DNA of 64,000 nt from Halomonas sp. SSL-5 (GTDB lineage: Bacteria > Pseudomonadota > Gammaproteobacteria > Pseudomonadales > Halomonadaceae). The DNA is taken from contig NZ_JAUYWF010000007.1 of assembly GCF_030708455.1 (NCBI RefSeq), positions 1 to 64,000 on the forward strand. Reading direction: 5' to 3'. The translations under genes were made by a program, and so were the position numbers. This document shows, piece after piece, positions 45,673 through 54,728 of this stretch. The number at the start of each line of letters is the position of its first letter. Position 1 is the first letter of the stretch. The notes beneath the pieces were generated by a model. That model saw nothing but the letters and a program-made list of their open reading frames with translations. It had not been told where the DNA came from and ran no database searches.

Positions 45673-47944
45673 TCTCGGCCTGTTGCAACATCGCTCCGCC
45701 GCCGACCTGCGCGCCGACGAGGAGGCCGAGGCACAGCGCGTCCGCGACGAGCAGGAGCGCCGCCGACAGCTGGTGGAGTCGTCCCTGGGGGCGCATATCC
45801 GGCGCAGCTGGGAAGCCGCCAAGATGGCCAAGCAGGAGGTGGAGTATCGCCTCCTCGACTGCCTGCGTCGCCGCAAGGGGGAGTACGACCCCGCCAAGCT
45901 GGCCGCGATCCGCAAGGAGGGTGGCGCCGAGATCTACATGATGCTCACCGCCACCAAGTGCCGTGCAGCGGCCGCGTGGATTCGCGACATCATGATGCCG
46001 ACCAACGAGAAGCCGTGGGGGCTGAATCCAACGCCGGTGGCCGAGGTGCCCGACGCCTACCTGCGTCCGCTGGCCGCCCAGATTCAGGCCCAGGCCCAGC
46101 AGATGCAGCAGCAGGGCCAGCCGGTGGACATGGCCGCCCTGGTGGAGCAGGCCCGCGAGCAGATCCGCCAGGCCGTGCAGGAGAAGGCCGACGAGGCCGC
46201 CAAGCGCCACGAGGACGTGATCGAGGACCAACTGGCCGAAGGCGGCTGGGACGAGGCATTCGAGTCGTTCATCGATGACTTCGTGACCTATCCGGAGGCC
46301 TTCCTGCGCGCGCCCATCCTGCGCCGTGTGCCGACCCTGGCCTGGCTGGAGGGCTGGCAGCCGATCAAGACCGAGACCATTCGCCCGGAGTTTGACCGGG
46401 TCAGCCCCTTCGACCTCTACCCGAGCCCCGACGCTACCAGCATCGACGACGGCGCCTTCATCATCGAGCGTGCGCGCTTCACGCGCGGCCAGCTCAACCA
46501 GCTGATGGGTATCGGCCAGGCCAGCGGCTACAACGACGAGGCGATTCGCAGGGTGCTGGAGCAGTACGGCCAGGGCGGCCTGCGCGACTGGCTATGGACC
46601 GATGGCGAGCGTGCCGAGCTGGAGGGGCGTGGCCACGAGTGGATGACGCCGGGCGACACCATCGACGGGCTGATCTACTCCGGCGGCGCCCAGGGCGTGA
46701 CCCTGCTGCAGTGGGGCATCAACCCTGACGAGGTCGAGGACCCGCTGGCCGAGTACGAGATCGAGGCCATTCTGATCGGTCAGCACGTCATCCGGGTGCG
46801 CATCAACCGCGACCCGCTGGAGCGCCGCCCCTACCACAAGGCGAGCTTCCAGCCGGTGCCGGGCAGCTTCTGGGGTCAGGCGATCCCTGAGCTGATGGCC
46901 GACATTCAAGACGTGTGCAACGCCACGGCGCGCGGCCTGATCAACAACCTGGCTATCGCTTCAGGCCCACAGGTGGAGGTCTACGAGGACCGCCTGCAGC
47001 CCGCCGAAGACCCCACTGACATGTATCCGTGGAAGATCTGGCGGACCAAGGACAGTGCCGTCACCGGCAACAACCCGGCGATCCGCTTCTATCAGCCCAA
47101 CAGCAACGCCAATGAATTGTTGGGCGTCTACGAGGCCTTCGAGATCAAGGCGGATGACGCGACCAATATCCCCAGGTACGCCTACGGCAATGAGAAGGTC
47201 GGTGGTGCTGGCCAGACCGCCAGCGGCCTGTCGATGCTCATGGAGTCGGCCAACAAGGGCATCAAGGACGCCATCCGTCACATCGATCGCGGCGTGCTGC
47301 GCCGGGTGATTGGCGCGCTGTGGCTGCACAACATGCAGTACAGCGACGACCAATCGATCAAAGGCGACGTCAACGTGGTGGCGCGCGGTTCGTCCGCGAT
47401 GCTGATCCGCGAGCAGACCCACGCCATGCGGCAGCAGTTCCTGCAGATGACCGCCAACGACTACGACATGGGCATCATGGGCCACGACGGCCGCCGCAAG
47501 CTGCTGGACAGCATCGCCGAGAAGCTCGACATGCCGGGCCTGATCCCCACCGAAGAGCAGATGCAGCAGAACCTGGCCGGCCAGCAGAAGGCCCAGCAGG
47601 CTCAGGCGCAGATCGAGCAGGCCAAGGCCCAGGCCGAGATTGCCGAGAAGCAGGCCCGCGCCCAGAAGTATGGCGCCGATGCTGGCCAGGTGCAGGCCGA
47701 TACCGCCGAGACCCAGGCCGAGACCCAGATCGCCCAGCAGATGGCGCCCCTCGAGGCTCAGCACTTGCTGGCCGAGATCGCCAAGCTGATCGCCGAGACG
47801 CGAAGGAGCAACGATGCAGGAGCAGGACTGGAAGGCGTTGGCCCGAGTGGCCGAGTCGCCGGAGGGGCGCCGCTTGGTGGCGTTGCTCAAGGCCGAGCGG
47901 GAGGAATGCCGCGACCACCTGGAGCGATGCCGGGACGCCAGTGA
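45665..47944 (+). CDS. Portal protein (podovirus-type)
   Basis: 759 residues. Typical portal phrases appear: TKCRAAAAWIRDIMMPTNEKPW, FDRVSPFDLYPSPDATSIDD, GSFWGQAIPELMADIQDV and a long Gln/Ala-rich helical tail (about residues 630-705). It forms the dodecameric DNA gate. The length and Gln-rich tail suit short-tailed phages. A small gene in another frame overlaps its last 131 bases. Confidence 0.85.
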   Translation: MASLGLLQHRSAADLRADEEAEAQRVRDEQERRRQLVESSLGAHIRRSWEAAKMAKQEVEYRLLDCLRRRKGEYDPAKLAAIRKEGGAEIYMMLTATKCRAAAAWIRDIMMPTNEKPWGLNPTPVAEVPDAYLRPLAAQIQAQAQQMQQQGQPVDMAALVEQAREQIRQAVQEKADEAAKRHEDVIEDQLAEGGWDEAFESFIDDFVTYPEAFLRAPILRRVPTLAWLEGWQPIKTETIRPEFDRVSPFDLYPSPDATSIDDGAFIIERARFTRGQLNQLMGIGQASGYNDEAIRRVLEQYGQGGLRDWLWTDGERAELEGRGHEWMTPGDTIDGLIYSGGAQGVTLLQWGINPDEVEDPLAEYEIEAILIGQHVIRVRINRDPLERRPYHKASFQPVPGSFWGQAIPELMADIQDVCNATARGLINNLAIASGPQVEVYEDRLQPAEDPTDMYPWKIWRTKDSAVTGNNPAIRFYQPNSNANELLGVYEAFEIKADDATNIPRYAYGNEKVGGAGQTASGLSMLMESANKGIKDAIRHIDRGVLRRVIGALWLHNMQYSDDQSIKGDVNVVARGSSAMLIREQTHAMRQQFLQMTANDYDMGIMGHDGRRKLLDSIAEKLDMPGLIPTEEQMQQNLAGQQKAQQAQAQIEQAKAQAEIAEKQARAQKYGADAGQVQADTAETQAETQIAQQMAPLEAQHLLAEIAKLIAETRRSNDAGAGLEGVGPSGRVAGGAPLGGVAQGRAGGMPRPPGAMPGRQ

Positions 47945-48041
47945 AGTGGCCCGCCTGCAAGGGCAGGCCGCCGCCCTGGCCGAGCTGATCGAGAGGCTCG
48001 AGCAGGCCCGCGACGTCGTCAACACGCGCTTCACGCAGTAA
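47814..48041 (+). CDS. Small protein overlapping the portal 3' end
   Basis: 75 residues, helical with two Cys, starting inside the portal gene in another frame (ATG 47814, after GAAGGAGCAACG). The overlap is 131 bases, longer than elsewhere in this phage. Strong ribosome site and position support it. Confidence 0.65.
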   Translation: MQEQDWKALARVAESPEGRRLVALLKAEREECRDHLERCRDASEVARLQGQAAALAELIERLEQARDVVNTRFTQ

Positions 48042-48068
48042 GCCGCCGGGCTCCGGCCCGGCCTCACC

Positions 48069-48107
48069 ACAAAGCCGCTCATGGTTCGCCCTGGGCGGCT
48101 TTGTCGT
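48069..48107 (+). terminator. Hairpin between portal region and scaffold
   Basis: ACAAAGCCGC (48069-48078) pairs with GCGGCTTTGT (48095-48104); followed by cgtggg, so terminator strength is doubtful; may be an RNA processing or attenuation hairpin. Confidence 0.45.
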
Positions 48108-48206
48108 GGGTGCGCTCTGGACTGCAGCCAGAACCCGTTACCCGAATCGTGAACCCCGGCCCATGCCGGCTCACAGGTCGCGCCGTGAGGCGCCACAGGA
48201 GTGGAA

Positions 48207-49160
48207 ATGTCCCTACCCAAGTCCGTACAGGCCCAAGCCGAGGCCGCCCGCCAGCACTTCGAGCCCAAGCCCGAGAACCCCGAGGCCGCCCCGGCTCCGG
48301 CTCCCGAGGAAGGCGCCCGAAATCCGCAGGACGACCCCCCGGTGCCTGACGAGCCCAAGCCGAAGGAGGAGGCGCAACCCGCCCAAGATCCCGACAAGTC
48401 CGAGCCCGAGGAGAAGGGGGCGCTCTACTGGGAGCACCGCTTCAACGTCATTCGTGGCAAGTACGACAAGGAGATCCCGGCGCTGCGTCAGCAGAACGAC
48501 GAGCTCAAGCAGCAAGTCGCCGACAAGGATCGGCGCATTGCCGAGTTGGAGCAGCAGTCACCGGGCGCCGACAACAGCGGCGTCTCCGATGATCAGCTGA
48601 CCCAGTTCAAGCAGGAGTTCGGCGAGGACCTGGTGACCTTCGTCGAGCGCATGGTCAAGCAACGTGCGCCGGCACCCCAGGCCGACACCGGCAACACCCG
48701 CGAGCTGCAGGAGCGCCTCGACCGTCTCGAATCCGAGCGGACGGAGGATGCTCAAGCGCGCTTCTGGGTGAACCTGGAGAAGGCCGTGCCGACGTTCCGC
48801 GAGATCAACGCCGACAACAAGTTCCACCAGTTCCTGGCGCAGTTCGATCCCTCTACCGGCAAGCAGCGTCAGCAGATGCTGACCGAGGCTCAGCAGGCCC
48901 TGGACGCGAAGGGTGTGGCTGACGTCTTCCAGTCCTACCTCAACCAGGCGGCCCAGGCGCCGCGCCCGCAAGTCCCCGAGGAGCAGGTCGAGCCCCGCAC
49001 CACCCGCGCCACTGACGTGCCGCAAGGCAAGAAGCTGTGGACGCGGGCGGAGATCGGCCAGTTCTACCGGGACAAGAACAGCGGGCGTTACAGCGCCGAG
49101 GAGGCCGAACGCCTGGAAGCCGACATCTTCGCCGCCCAGACAGAAGGCCGAGTCCGCTGA
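48207..49160 (+). CDS. Capsid scaffold-like protein
   Basis: 317 residues, Pro/Glu/Lys-rich start (EPKPENPEAAPAPAPEEG), long coiled coil (LRQQNDELKQQVADKDRRIA) and basic C-terminus. Acidic helical composition and position right before the major capsid gene identify it as scaffold. ATG 48207 follows CAGGAGTGG. Confidence 0.75.
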   Translation: MSLPKSVQAQAEAARQHFEPKPENPEAAPAPAPEEGARNPQDDPPVPDEPKPKEEAQPAQDPDKSEPEEKGALYWEHRFNVIRGKYDKEIPALRQQNDELKQQVADKDRRIAELEQQSPGADNSGVSDDQLTQFKQEFGEDLVTFVERMVKQRAPAPQADTGNTRELQERLDRLESERTEDAQARFWVNLEKAVPTFREINADNKFHQFLAQFDPSTGKQRQQMLTEAQQALDAKGVADVFQSYLNQAAQAPRPQVPEEQVEPRTTRATDVPQGKKLWTRAEIGQFYRDKNSGRYSAEEAERLEADIFAAQTEGRVR

Positions 49161-49216
49161 CCCGGCGGGCGGTTCCCGATTCTCGCCGAGAGGCGACAAG
49201 CAAGAGGTAACACACC

Positions 49217-50158
49217 ATGGCAGGTCCGACTCGTGACGGGGGCCACCCCGATTACTCCAGCTCCTCCGCTTCCGGCTTTATCCCGGAGGTTTGGTCCGGA
49301 AAGCTGGTCGAGAAGCTCTACAAGAGCACCGCGTTCGCGGAGATCTCCAACACCCTCTACGAGGGCGAGATCAAGAACCAGGGCGATACGGTGCAGATCC
49401 GTACCACTCCCTCCATCACCATCAACGACTACGTCATCGGCGGCGGTCTCACCTACGAGAAGCCGACCAGCGACAAGGTCGAGCTGCACATCGATCAGGC
49501 GAAGTACTTTGCCTTCGAGGTGAACGACATCGACGCCTACCAGGCGGACATCAAGCTGATGGACGACTGGTCCGACGATGCCGGCCAGCAAATGAAGATC
49601 GCCATCGACAAGGTGATCCTGGGCGACGTCTACGCCGATGCGGCAGCCGAGAACGCCGGTGCCGCGGCTGGTGTGGAGTCCGGCTCCATCAACCTGGGCG
49701 CGGCCGGTGCGCCGGTAGCCGTCACCAAGGACAACATCCTCGACACCTTGGTGGACTGCGGCACCGTGCTCGACGAGCAGAACTGCCCGGACACCGACCG
49801 CTACGTGGTGCTGCCCGCGTGGATGAACGGCATGCTGAAGAAGTCCGACCTGCGCGATGCCAGCGCGATGGGGGATTCCACCAGCGTGTTCCGCAACGGC
49901 AAGGTCGGCATGCTCGACCGCTTCACCGTGTACATCAGCAACAACATGTCCACGGTCACCGACGCCACCACCACCCGCAAGGCCACCAACGTCATCTTCG
50001 GCCACAAGAAGGCGCTGACCTTCGCCAGCCAGATGACCAACATGGAGACCCTGCCCAACCCGCAGGACTTCGGCAAGCTGGTGCGCGGCCTGAACGTCTT
50101 TGGCTACGAGGTCATCGATCCCAACGCGATGGGCCACCTCTACGCCGAGCGCGGCTGA
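49217..50158 (+). CDS. Major capsid protein
   Basis: 313 residues; starts after a strong AGAGGTAAC site. Phrases such as FIPEVWSGKLVEKLYKSTAF and LPAWMNGMLKKSDLRDA and GLNVFGYEVIDPN suit the HK97-fold coat of podo/siphoviruses, with an N-terminal arm, spine helix and terminal domain. A strong terminator follows directly, as is usual after highly expressed coat genes. Confidence 0.88.
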   Translation: MAGPTRDGGHPDYSSSSASGFIPEVWSGKLVEKLYKSTAFAEISNTLYEGEIKNQGDTVQIRTTPSITINDYVIGGGLTYEKPTSDKVELHIDQAKYFAFEVNDIDAYQADIKLMDDWSDDAGQQMKIAIDKVILGDVYADAAAENAGAAAGVESGSINLGAAGAPVAVTKDNILDTLVDCGTVLDEQNCPDTDRYVVLPAWMNGMLKKSDLRDASAMGDSTSVFRNGKVGMLDRFTVYISNNMSTVTDATTTRKATNVIFGHKKALTFASQMTNMETLPNPQDFGKLVRGLNVFGYEVIDPNAMGHLYAERG

Positions 50159-50162
50159 GCGT

Positions 50163-50193
50163 GACGCCACCCTCCGGGGTGGCGTTTTTCTTC
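50163..50193 (+). terminator. Strong terminator after the major capsid gene
   Basis: Stem ACGCCACCC / GGGTGGCGT with short loop, then TTTTTC. It should give step-down of distal late genes relative to coat. Confidence 0.92.
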
Positions 50194-50214
50194 TGACCGA
50201 ATGAGGGCAACACC

Positions 50215-50562
50215 ATGTCACTGATCAAAAAGATCGAGGACGCCGAGACCAAGGACCAGCTCGAGACGCTGGGCAAGGAGCTGTTTGGCGTGGACGTCGA
50301 TAAGCGCAAGGGCGTCGAGACCATTCGTGCCGAGCTGCTGGAGCTGGCCGAGGCCCAGGAGAACGACACTACCGGCGTGACCGACCCCGAGACCCATGCC
50401 GAGGCTCAGGCGGCACAGGCTGAGCAGCAGGCGGCCAAGAATGAGGAGGCCGGTGAGACCAAGGCCAGCTACTCCGGCCGCATGCTCAAGCACCGCAAGA
50501 CCGGCCGCCTGTTCCCCTGGACTGCGCAGCTCGCCAAGAAGCGCGACATGCAGGAGGTCTGA
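50215..50562 (+). CDS. Capsid-associated small protein
   Basis: 115 residues. An N-terminal helical hairpin (KIEDAETKDQLETLGKELFG), Gln/Ala/Glu-rich linker and basic end. Follows coat, where head decoration or head-completion proteins are coded. Function not recognised. Confidence 0.65.
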   Translation: MSLIKKIEDAETKDQLETLGKELFGVDVDKRKGVETIRAELLELAEAQENDTTGVTDPETHAEAQAAQAEQQAAKNEEAGETKASYSGRMLKHRKTGRLFPWTAQLAKKRDMQEV

Positions 50563-50565
50563 TCC

Positions 50566-51228
50566 ATGGCGCAGACCGTCGGCGACATCATAGATCGGGC
50601 GAAGCGAATCCTGCAGGAGCGCGGGGAGGGCATCCGCTGGACCGACAGCGAGCTGATCGGCTGGCTGAACGAGGCCTATGTGGCGGTTGCCGTCGAGCGT
50701 CCGGATGCCCACTCCACTGTCGGCACGATCAATCTGTCGGCAGGTCCTCGCCAGGAGCTGCCCGCCGGCGGCCTGCGCTTGATGGATGTCCTGGCCAGCG
50801 CGTCTGGCCGGGCCGTTCGCCCCACGACGCAACGCATGCTAGCAACCATGCGCCCGACCTGGCAGAGCGAGACTGCCACGACGGATCCGGAGTTCTATGT
50901 ACCGGATGACCGCCACCCCACTACCTTCTGGGTCTACCCGCCTGCCACCGAAGGGGCGAGTGTAGAGGCCCTGTATGTCACCACACCGGAGCAGCACGCG
51001 ACCGACACCCTGGCGGCCATCGCCGACAGCCCAATCAGCGTTAGCGATCGTTACGCCACAGCGCTGCTCGACTTCACTCTCTATCGTGCCTTCGCTAAGG
51101 ATGCCGAGAGTCCCGCGAACCTCAATCGCTCCCAGGGCCACTACCAGGCCTTCGCCAATGCCGTGTCGGGCAAAGGGCGTGGCGATGTCCTGACCTCGCC
51201 GACGGGAGGCACCGATGACGCTGGATGA
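50566..51228 (+). CDS. Head-to-tail connector protein (DUF6682-like)
   Basis: 220 residues. The start GDIIDRAKRILQERGEGIRW and STVGTINLSAGPRQELP and RYATALLDFTLYRAFAKDAES segments resemble adaptor proteins after coat in short-tailed phages. It probably joins portal and tail. Starts three bases after the preceding gene. Confidence 0.75.
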   Translation: MAQTVGDIIDRAKRILQERGEGIRWTDSELIGWLNEAYVAVAVERPDAHSTVGTINLSAGPRQELPAGGLRLMDVLASASGRAVRPTTQRMLATMRPTWQSETATTDPEFYVPDDRHPTTFWVYPPATEGASVEALYVTTPEQHATDTLAAIADSPISVSDRYATALLDFTLYRAFAKDAESPANLNRSQGHYQAFANAVSGKGRGDVLTSPTGGTDDAG

Positions 51229-51778
51229 TCTGATCGATGACGTTGCGCTCGATGTGCCGGACGCTCCGCGAGCCTCGATCCGCGACACCTTGCGCTGGGC
51301 GCAGCGCGAACTGGCCAGAGAGGGCAATGCCTGGGTGGTCAGTGATGAGCCGGTGATCGTGGCTGCCGATACTCCCTATGCCGAACTGGAAGCGCCACCC
51401 GATACCGAGCCGGTGCGCATCCTTTCGGTGGACGTGGATGGCAGAGCGATCCGCCCCGGTAGCGACTACCGACAGGTATCGCCGACCCGCATCGAGCTAC
51501 GCCGCACGCCAGACGCCAGCACCCTGCGCGGACGCCTGGCGGTGGCGCCGACCGGTGATGCGCCCGACCTCCCTCTCGAGCTGATGTCCCAGCATGCCGA
51601 GACGCTCAAACATGGCGCTCGCTATCGTCTGCTGATGCTGCCGCAAGCCTGGCGCAGTCCGGAGATTGCCATGCTTCACCAGCGCTATTGGCTGGCCGGC
51701 ATCAACGACGCCAAGCGCCTGGCTTCCTATGGGTTCCAGGCGGGCGGCGCCCGCGTGCGGACACGCCGCTTCATCTAA
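51215..51778 (+). CDS. Tail/adaptor protein of unknown function
   Basis: 187 residues; starts with DDLIDDVALDVPDAPRASIR and shares the general architecture of neck proteins. Overlaps the previous gene by 14 bases. Second connector ring is a plausible but unproven role. Confidence 0.65.
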   Translation: MTLDDLIDDVALDVPDAPRASIRDTLRWAQRELAREGNAWVVSDEPVIVAADTPYAELEAPPDTEPVRILSVDVDGRAIRPGSDYRQVSPTRIELRRTPDASTLRGRLAVAPTGDAPDLPLELMSQHAETLKHGARYRLLMLPQAWRSPEIAMLHQRYWLAGINDAKRLASYGFQAGGARVRTRRFI

Positions 51779-51790
51779 GGGGAAACCGCC

Positions 51791-53314
51791 ATGCAAACAA
51801 CCACCGTGCGGGTTCGCGTGTCGAGCCCCAGCGGCCTCCCTGTGCCTGGCGCCACGGTGCGCGCCACGCTCAACGGGGTCGGCGTCACCCTCAGCGACGG
51901 CTATGTCGATCGCTCCGACGTGATCGCCACCACCGACGATACCGGCGTTGCCGAGATGATGTTGTGGCCCAGCCAGGAGGGCGCCACCGGCATCGAGTAC
52001 CGGATTGTGGCGCGCGGCGCCGAAGGCCGCCGCCTGATCGACGAGTCAGTCAGTGTGCCTGCCTCCGAGGTGCCGGTATGGCTGCATGACATCGTGATGC
52101 TCCCGCCCCCTACGCCCAAGGCCTACGACGAGGCGTCGATCCTTGCGATTCAGCAGGAGCGCATCCTGACCCAGGACGCCAGCGACAATGCCAGCGCCAT
52201 GGCGCAGGCCGCCGAGTCGATCCGGGACTACGCCGACACCGCGGCAACGCAGGCCGGCGCCGCCCGTGACGCTGCCCAGGCCGCTCAGGGTGCCGCCGAG
52301 CTTGCCCAGCAGGGCGCCCAGACCGCCGAGCAGACCGCCAGTGGCGCCGCAAGCCAGGCCGCGACCGACCGAGCCGCCAGCGAGCAGGCGGCCCAGCAGG
52401 CAGCCGTCAGCGCGGATGACGCCCAGCTTGTCGCCAGCGACATCACCTCGCTGTATGGAAGCGCTACTGCGCTGAGCGATGCCGAGGCATCGGCATCGGC
52501 ATCGGCCCAGGCCGCCCTGGCGGACCGCCAGACAGCGGAGGCCCAGGCACTGGAGGCAGCAGGCAGCGCCACAGCTGCCGGCGACAGTGCCGCCGCCGCC
52601 AGTCAGCATGAGGGCAGGGCGCAGACCTACGCCGACACCGCCACGCTCGAGGCCGCCGCCGCGATTGCGGCCGCCGATGGCCTGACCGTGGACAGGGTGG
52701 CGGCCCAGGATGCGGCCGAGGCCGCCGCGGCCCACCGCATTGCCGCCGAGGCAGCCGCCAGCGACGTGGCGATCGATGCCGCTGCCGCGCTGGATCGCAG
52801 CGCCGACCTGATCGCTCAGGCGAACGCCGTGTCCTCGTCCATCGAGCAGGCCAGGCAAGCCACGCAGCAAAGCGTGACCGATGCGCTCGCCCTGTATGGC
52901 GACGCCCAGGCCCTCGCCGACGCGGTTACCGCCGCCCAGGGGCATGAGAGTGGTGCCGAGGCGGCACAGTTGGCTGCCGAGCAGGCTGTCACCTCCGCCC
53001 AGGCGCATGCCAGTGCTGCCAGCGCTGCCAGCAGCCAGGCTCAGGCGTCAGCCTCAGCCGCCGCCAGTGATGCGGCAGACGCCGAATCGGCCCGTGTCGC
53101 CACCCAGACGGACCGATCAGCCGTCGGCACCCTGCACGCTAATGTGGTCAGCCTCTCCCAGGAGGTTCAGGCCGACCGCGATGCCATCACCACCCTGCGA
53201 AGCGAGGTCGCCGCTGATGCCCAGCAGTCCAGCGACGATGTCGCCATCACCTACGCCAACCGCGTGATCGTCAACGCCGCCCTCTCCAATAACCTGATCC
53301 TTCTGCGAGGCTGA
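51791..53314 (+). CDS. Tail-fibre stalk protein
   Basis: 507 residues. An N-terminal Ig-like/beta domain (SPSGLPVPGATVRATLNG) of about 110 residues attaches to the virion. A very long Ala/Gln/Ser-rich helical repeat region, rich in AAxxA and SAT phrases, suits a trimeric coiled-coil fibre, and RVIVNAALSNNLILLRG ends it. It precedes the lectin-type adhesin gene, so it probably carries that adhesin. Confidence 0.75.
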   Translation: MQTTTVRVRVSSPSGLPVPGATVRATLNGVGVTLSDGYVDRSDVIATTDDTGVAEMMLWPSQEGATGIEYRIVARGAEGRRLIDESVSVPASEVPVWLHDIVMLPPPTPKAYDEASILAIQQERILTQDASDNASAMAQAAESIRDYADTAATQAGAARDAAQAAQGAAELAQQGAQTAEQTASGAASQAATDRAASEQAAQQAAVSADDAQLVASDITSLYGSATALSDAEASASASAQAALADRQTAEAQALEAAGSATAAGDSAAAASQHEGRAQTYADTATLEAAAAIAAADGLTVDRVAAQDAAEAAAAHRIAAEAAASDVAIDAAAALDRSADLIAQANAVSSSIEQARQATQQSVTDALALYGDAQALADAVTAAQGHESGAEAAQLAAEQAVTSAQAHASAASAASSQAQASASAAASDAADAESARVATQTDRSAVGTLHANVVSLSQEVQADRDAITTLRSEVAADAQQSSDDVAITYANRVIVNAALSNNLILLRG

Positions 53315-53315
53315 T

Positions 53316-54656
53316 ATGACTCTCGAAAGCGCCGTCCAGCAGTACGAACAGACCAACGCCAAGCTGGTCGAGGAGGTCGTGGACCTCAAGAGCAGCTACC
53401 GCGCCTCCGCGGCTGCCGCCAACAACCTCTACGAAACCGTCTCCGCCGGCCTCTCGGCCACCGGTACCGGGGAGTATTTCAGTGTCCCGGGCGACGGCAA
53501 CTACCTGACGATCTACAAGAACGCCTCCGGCACCGCCGAGGCTGTCGCCACATACCCGAAGGCGGATGCGGTGGAGCAGGCTGGGCTAGATGCCACCTCC
53601 GTGGCTGCCGACCGCACCGCTGTAGAGGCATCCGCCACCCAGGTGGCCAGCGACGCAGCAGACGCTACTGCCGCCAAGACCGCCGCCGAGGCCGCGCGTG
53701 ACGACGCGGTCAACATCGCCGGCGGCGACAGCCAGCCGATCTTCGATGCCTGGGTGGTGGACGTCGAGCGCCGCAAGATCGAGAACGCCACCGGCGGCGC
53801 CTGCACCCTGGAGCGCACCGCCGGCGGCGAGCCCTGCTACATGTTCGTCATCCCCAAGATGAAGTGGGAGGACCTGGTGCCCTCCGGCGAGCTGGGCACC
53901 GGCGTGCACGAGGCCTTCCTCCAGGGCGGCGTCGAGAAGTCCGAGCTACTCGTCGGCATGTACCTGGCAAGCACCGTAAACGGTGAGCTGGTCAGCCAGG
54001 CCAAGAAGGTGCCGCGCCGTTCCATCAACTGGGACAACAGTCGCACCGAGGCCCAGGCCGCCGGCTTCGACATCATGAGCACCTGGGAGTGGTCCGCCAT
54101 CGCCTTCTGGTGCCTCGCCAACGGCTTCCAGCCGCGCGGCAACACCAGTCGCGGCCAGAGCCACAGCCACCCGCACGAGCAGGGCCTCAACGTCGAGTAC
54201 GACAACACCGCCACCGGCTCGGGCCCCAACAGCTGGAGCCACAACAACGCCGCCAACGGCATCGCCGACCTCGTCGGCAATCTGTGGGAATGGCAGTGGG
54301 GGCTGAAGCTCGTGGATGGCCGCGCCTTCCTGGCCGCCGATAACGACAAGTCGCTGGTCGAGTCCAGCTGGGTCGATACCGGCTGGGATATGCCCAGCGC
54401 CTCGAGCTCCAACTGGGCGAACTTCTACAACAGCGAAAACGAGGCCCCGCTCGATGTTCGTCGCGCCCTGATCATGCCCAACGGCGTGGCCGATCCCGAC
54501 GGCAGCATGTGGACGACGCTGACTGGCGAACGCTTCCCGTTTCGCGGCGGCTACCGCAGCGACGGCGGCAATGCCGGCCTCGGCGCGCTGGCCCTCTACC
54601 ACGAGCGCACGAATGCGGGCAACACTTTCGGGCTGCGGCTCTCGCGTTTGGTCTAA
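53316..54656 (+). CDS. DGR target: tail adhesin with C-type-lectin-like variable domain
   Basis: 446 residues. The N-terminal 150 residues contain Ala-rich helices like the preceding stalk protein. The C-terminal 280 residues are an FGE-sulfatase/C-type-lectin fold, as in DGR variable proteins such as Mtd: IPKMKWEDLVPSGELG, TWEWSAIAFWCLANGF, GNLWEWQWGLKLVDG and the terminal FPFRGGYRSDGGNAGLGAL. The last domain holds the variable repeat (54531 onward). It is expected to bind the host receptor and to be diversified. Confidence 0.9.
   Translation: MTLESAVQQYEQTNAKLVEEVVDLKSSYRASAAAANNLYETVSAGLSATGTGEYFSVPGDGNYLTIYKNASGTAEAVATYPKADAVEQAGLDATSVAADRTAVEASATQVASDAADATAAKTAAEAARDDAVNIAGGDSQPIFDAWVVDVERRKIENATGGACTLERTAGGEPCYMFVIPKMKWEDLVPSGELGTGVHEAFLQGGVEKSELLVGMYLASTVNGELVSQAKKVPRRSINWDNSRTEAQAAGFDIMSTWEWSAIAFWCLANGFQPRGNTSRGQSHSHPHEQGLNVEYDNTATGSGPNSWSHNNAANGIADLVGNLWEWQWGLKLVDGRAFLAADNDKSLVESSWVDTGWDMPSASSSNWANFYNSENEAPLDVRRALIMPNGVADPDGSMWTTLTGERFPFRGGYRSDGGNAGLGALALYHERTNAGNTFGLRLSRLV
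54531..54603 (+). repeat. DGR variable repeat (VR), portion with TR counterpart
   Basis: 65 of 73 bases equal the TR at 55132-55204. All eight differences (VR 54541, 54552, 54559, 54561, 54591, 54592, 54597, 54600) fall on TR adenines: A to T three times, A to G three times, A to C twice. None of the 58 non-adenine positions differs. This is the signature of adenine-specific mutagenic retrohoming. The VR coding region continues to about 54650, beyond what the surviving TR covers. Confidence 0.95.
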
Positions 54657-54685
54657 TCCGCCATCGGCACCCCGGCAATCTGAAC

Positions 54686-54703
54686 GCGGCGCGGTAGCGC
54701 CGC
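54686..54703 (+). other. Hairpin downstream of VR with GRNA-type tetraloop
   Basis: GCGGCGC (54686-54692), loop GGTA (54693-54696), GCGCCGC (54697-54703). It lies 29 bases past the adhesin stop. In the Bordetella phage DGR a hairpin/cruciform with a GRNA tetraloop just after the target repeat is needed for homing; the loop here fits that pattern. Confidence 0.7.
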
Positions 54704-54728
54704 ATCCCAGCCACCCAAGGACGACTCC

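Noticed and set aside
52200-53200. Ala-rich repeats in the fibre gene as a tandem DNA repeat or CRISPR-like array
   Set aside because: Repeats are only at the level of amino-acid composition; no regular DNA unit or spacing was found. No CRISPR array was seen anywhere in the window.
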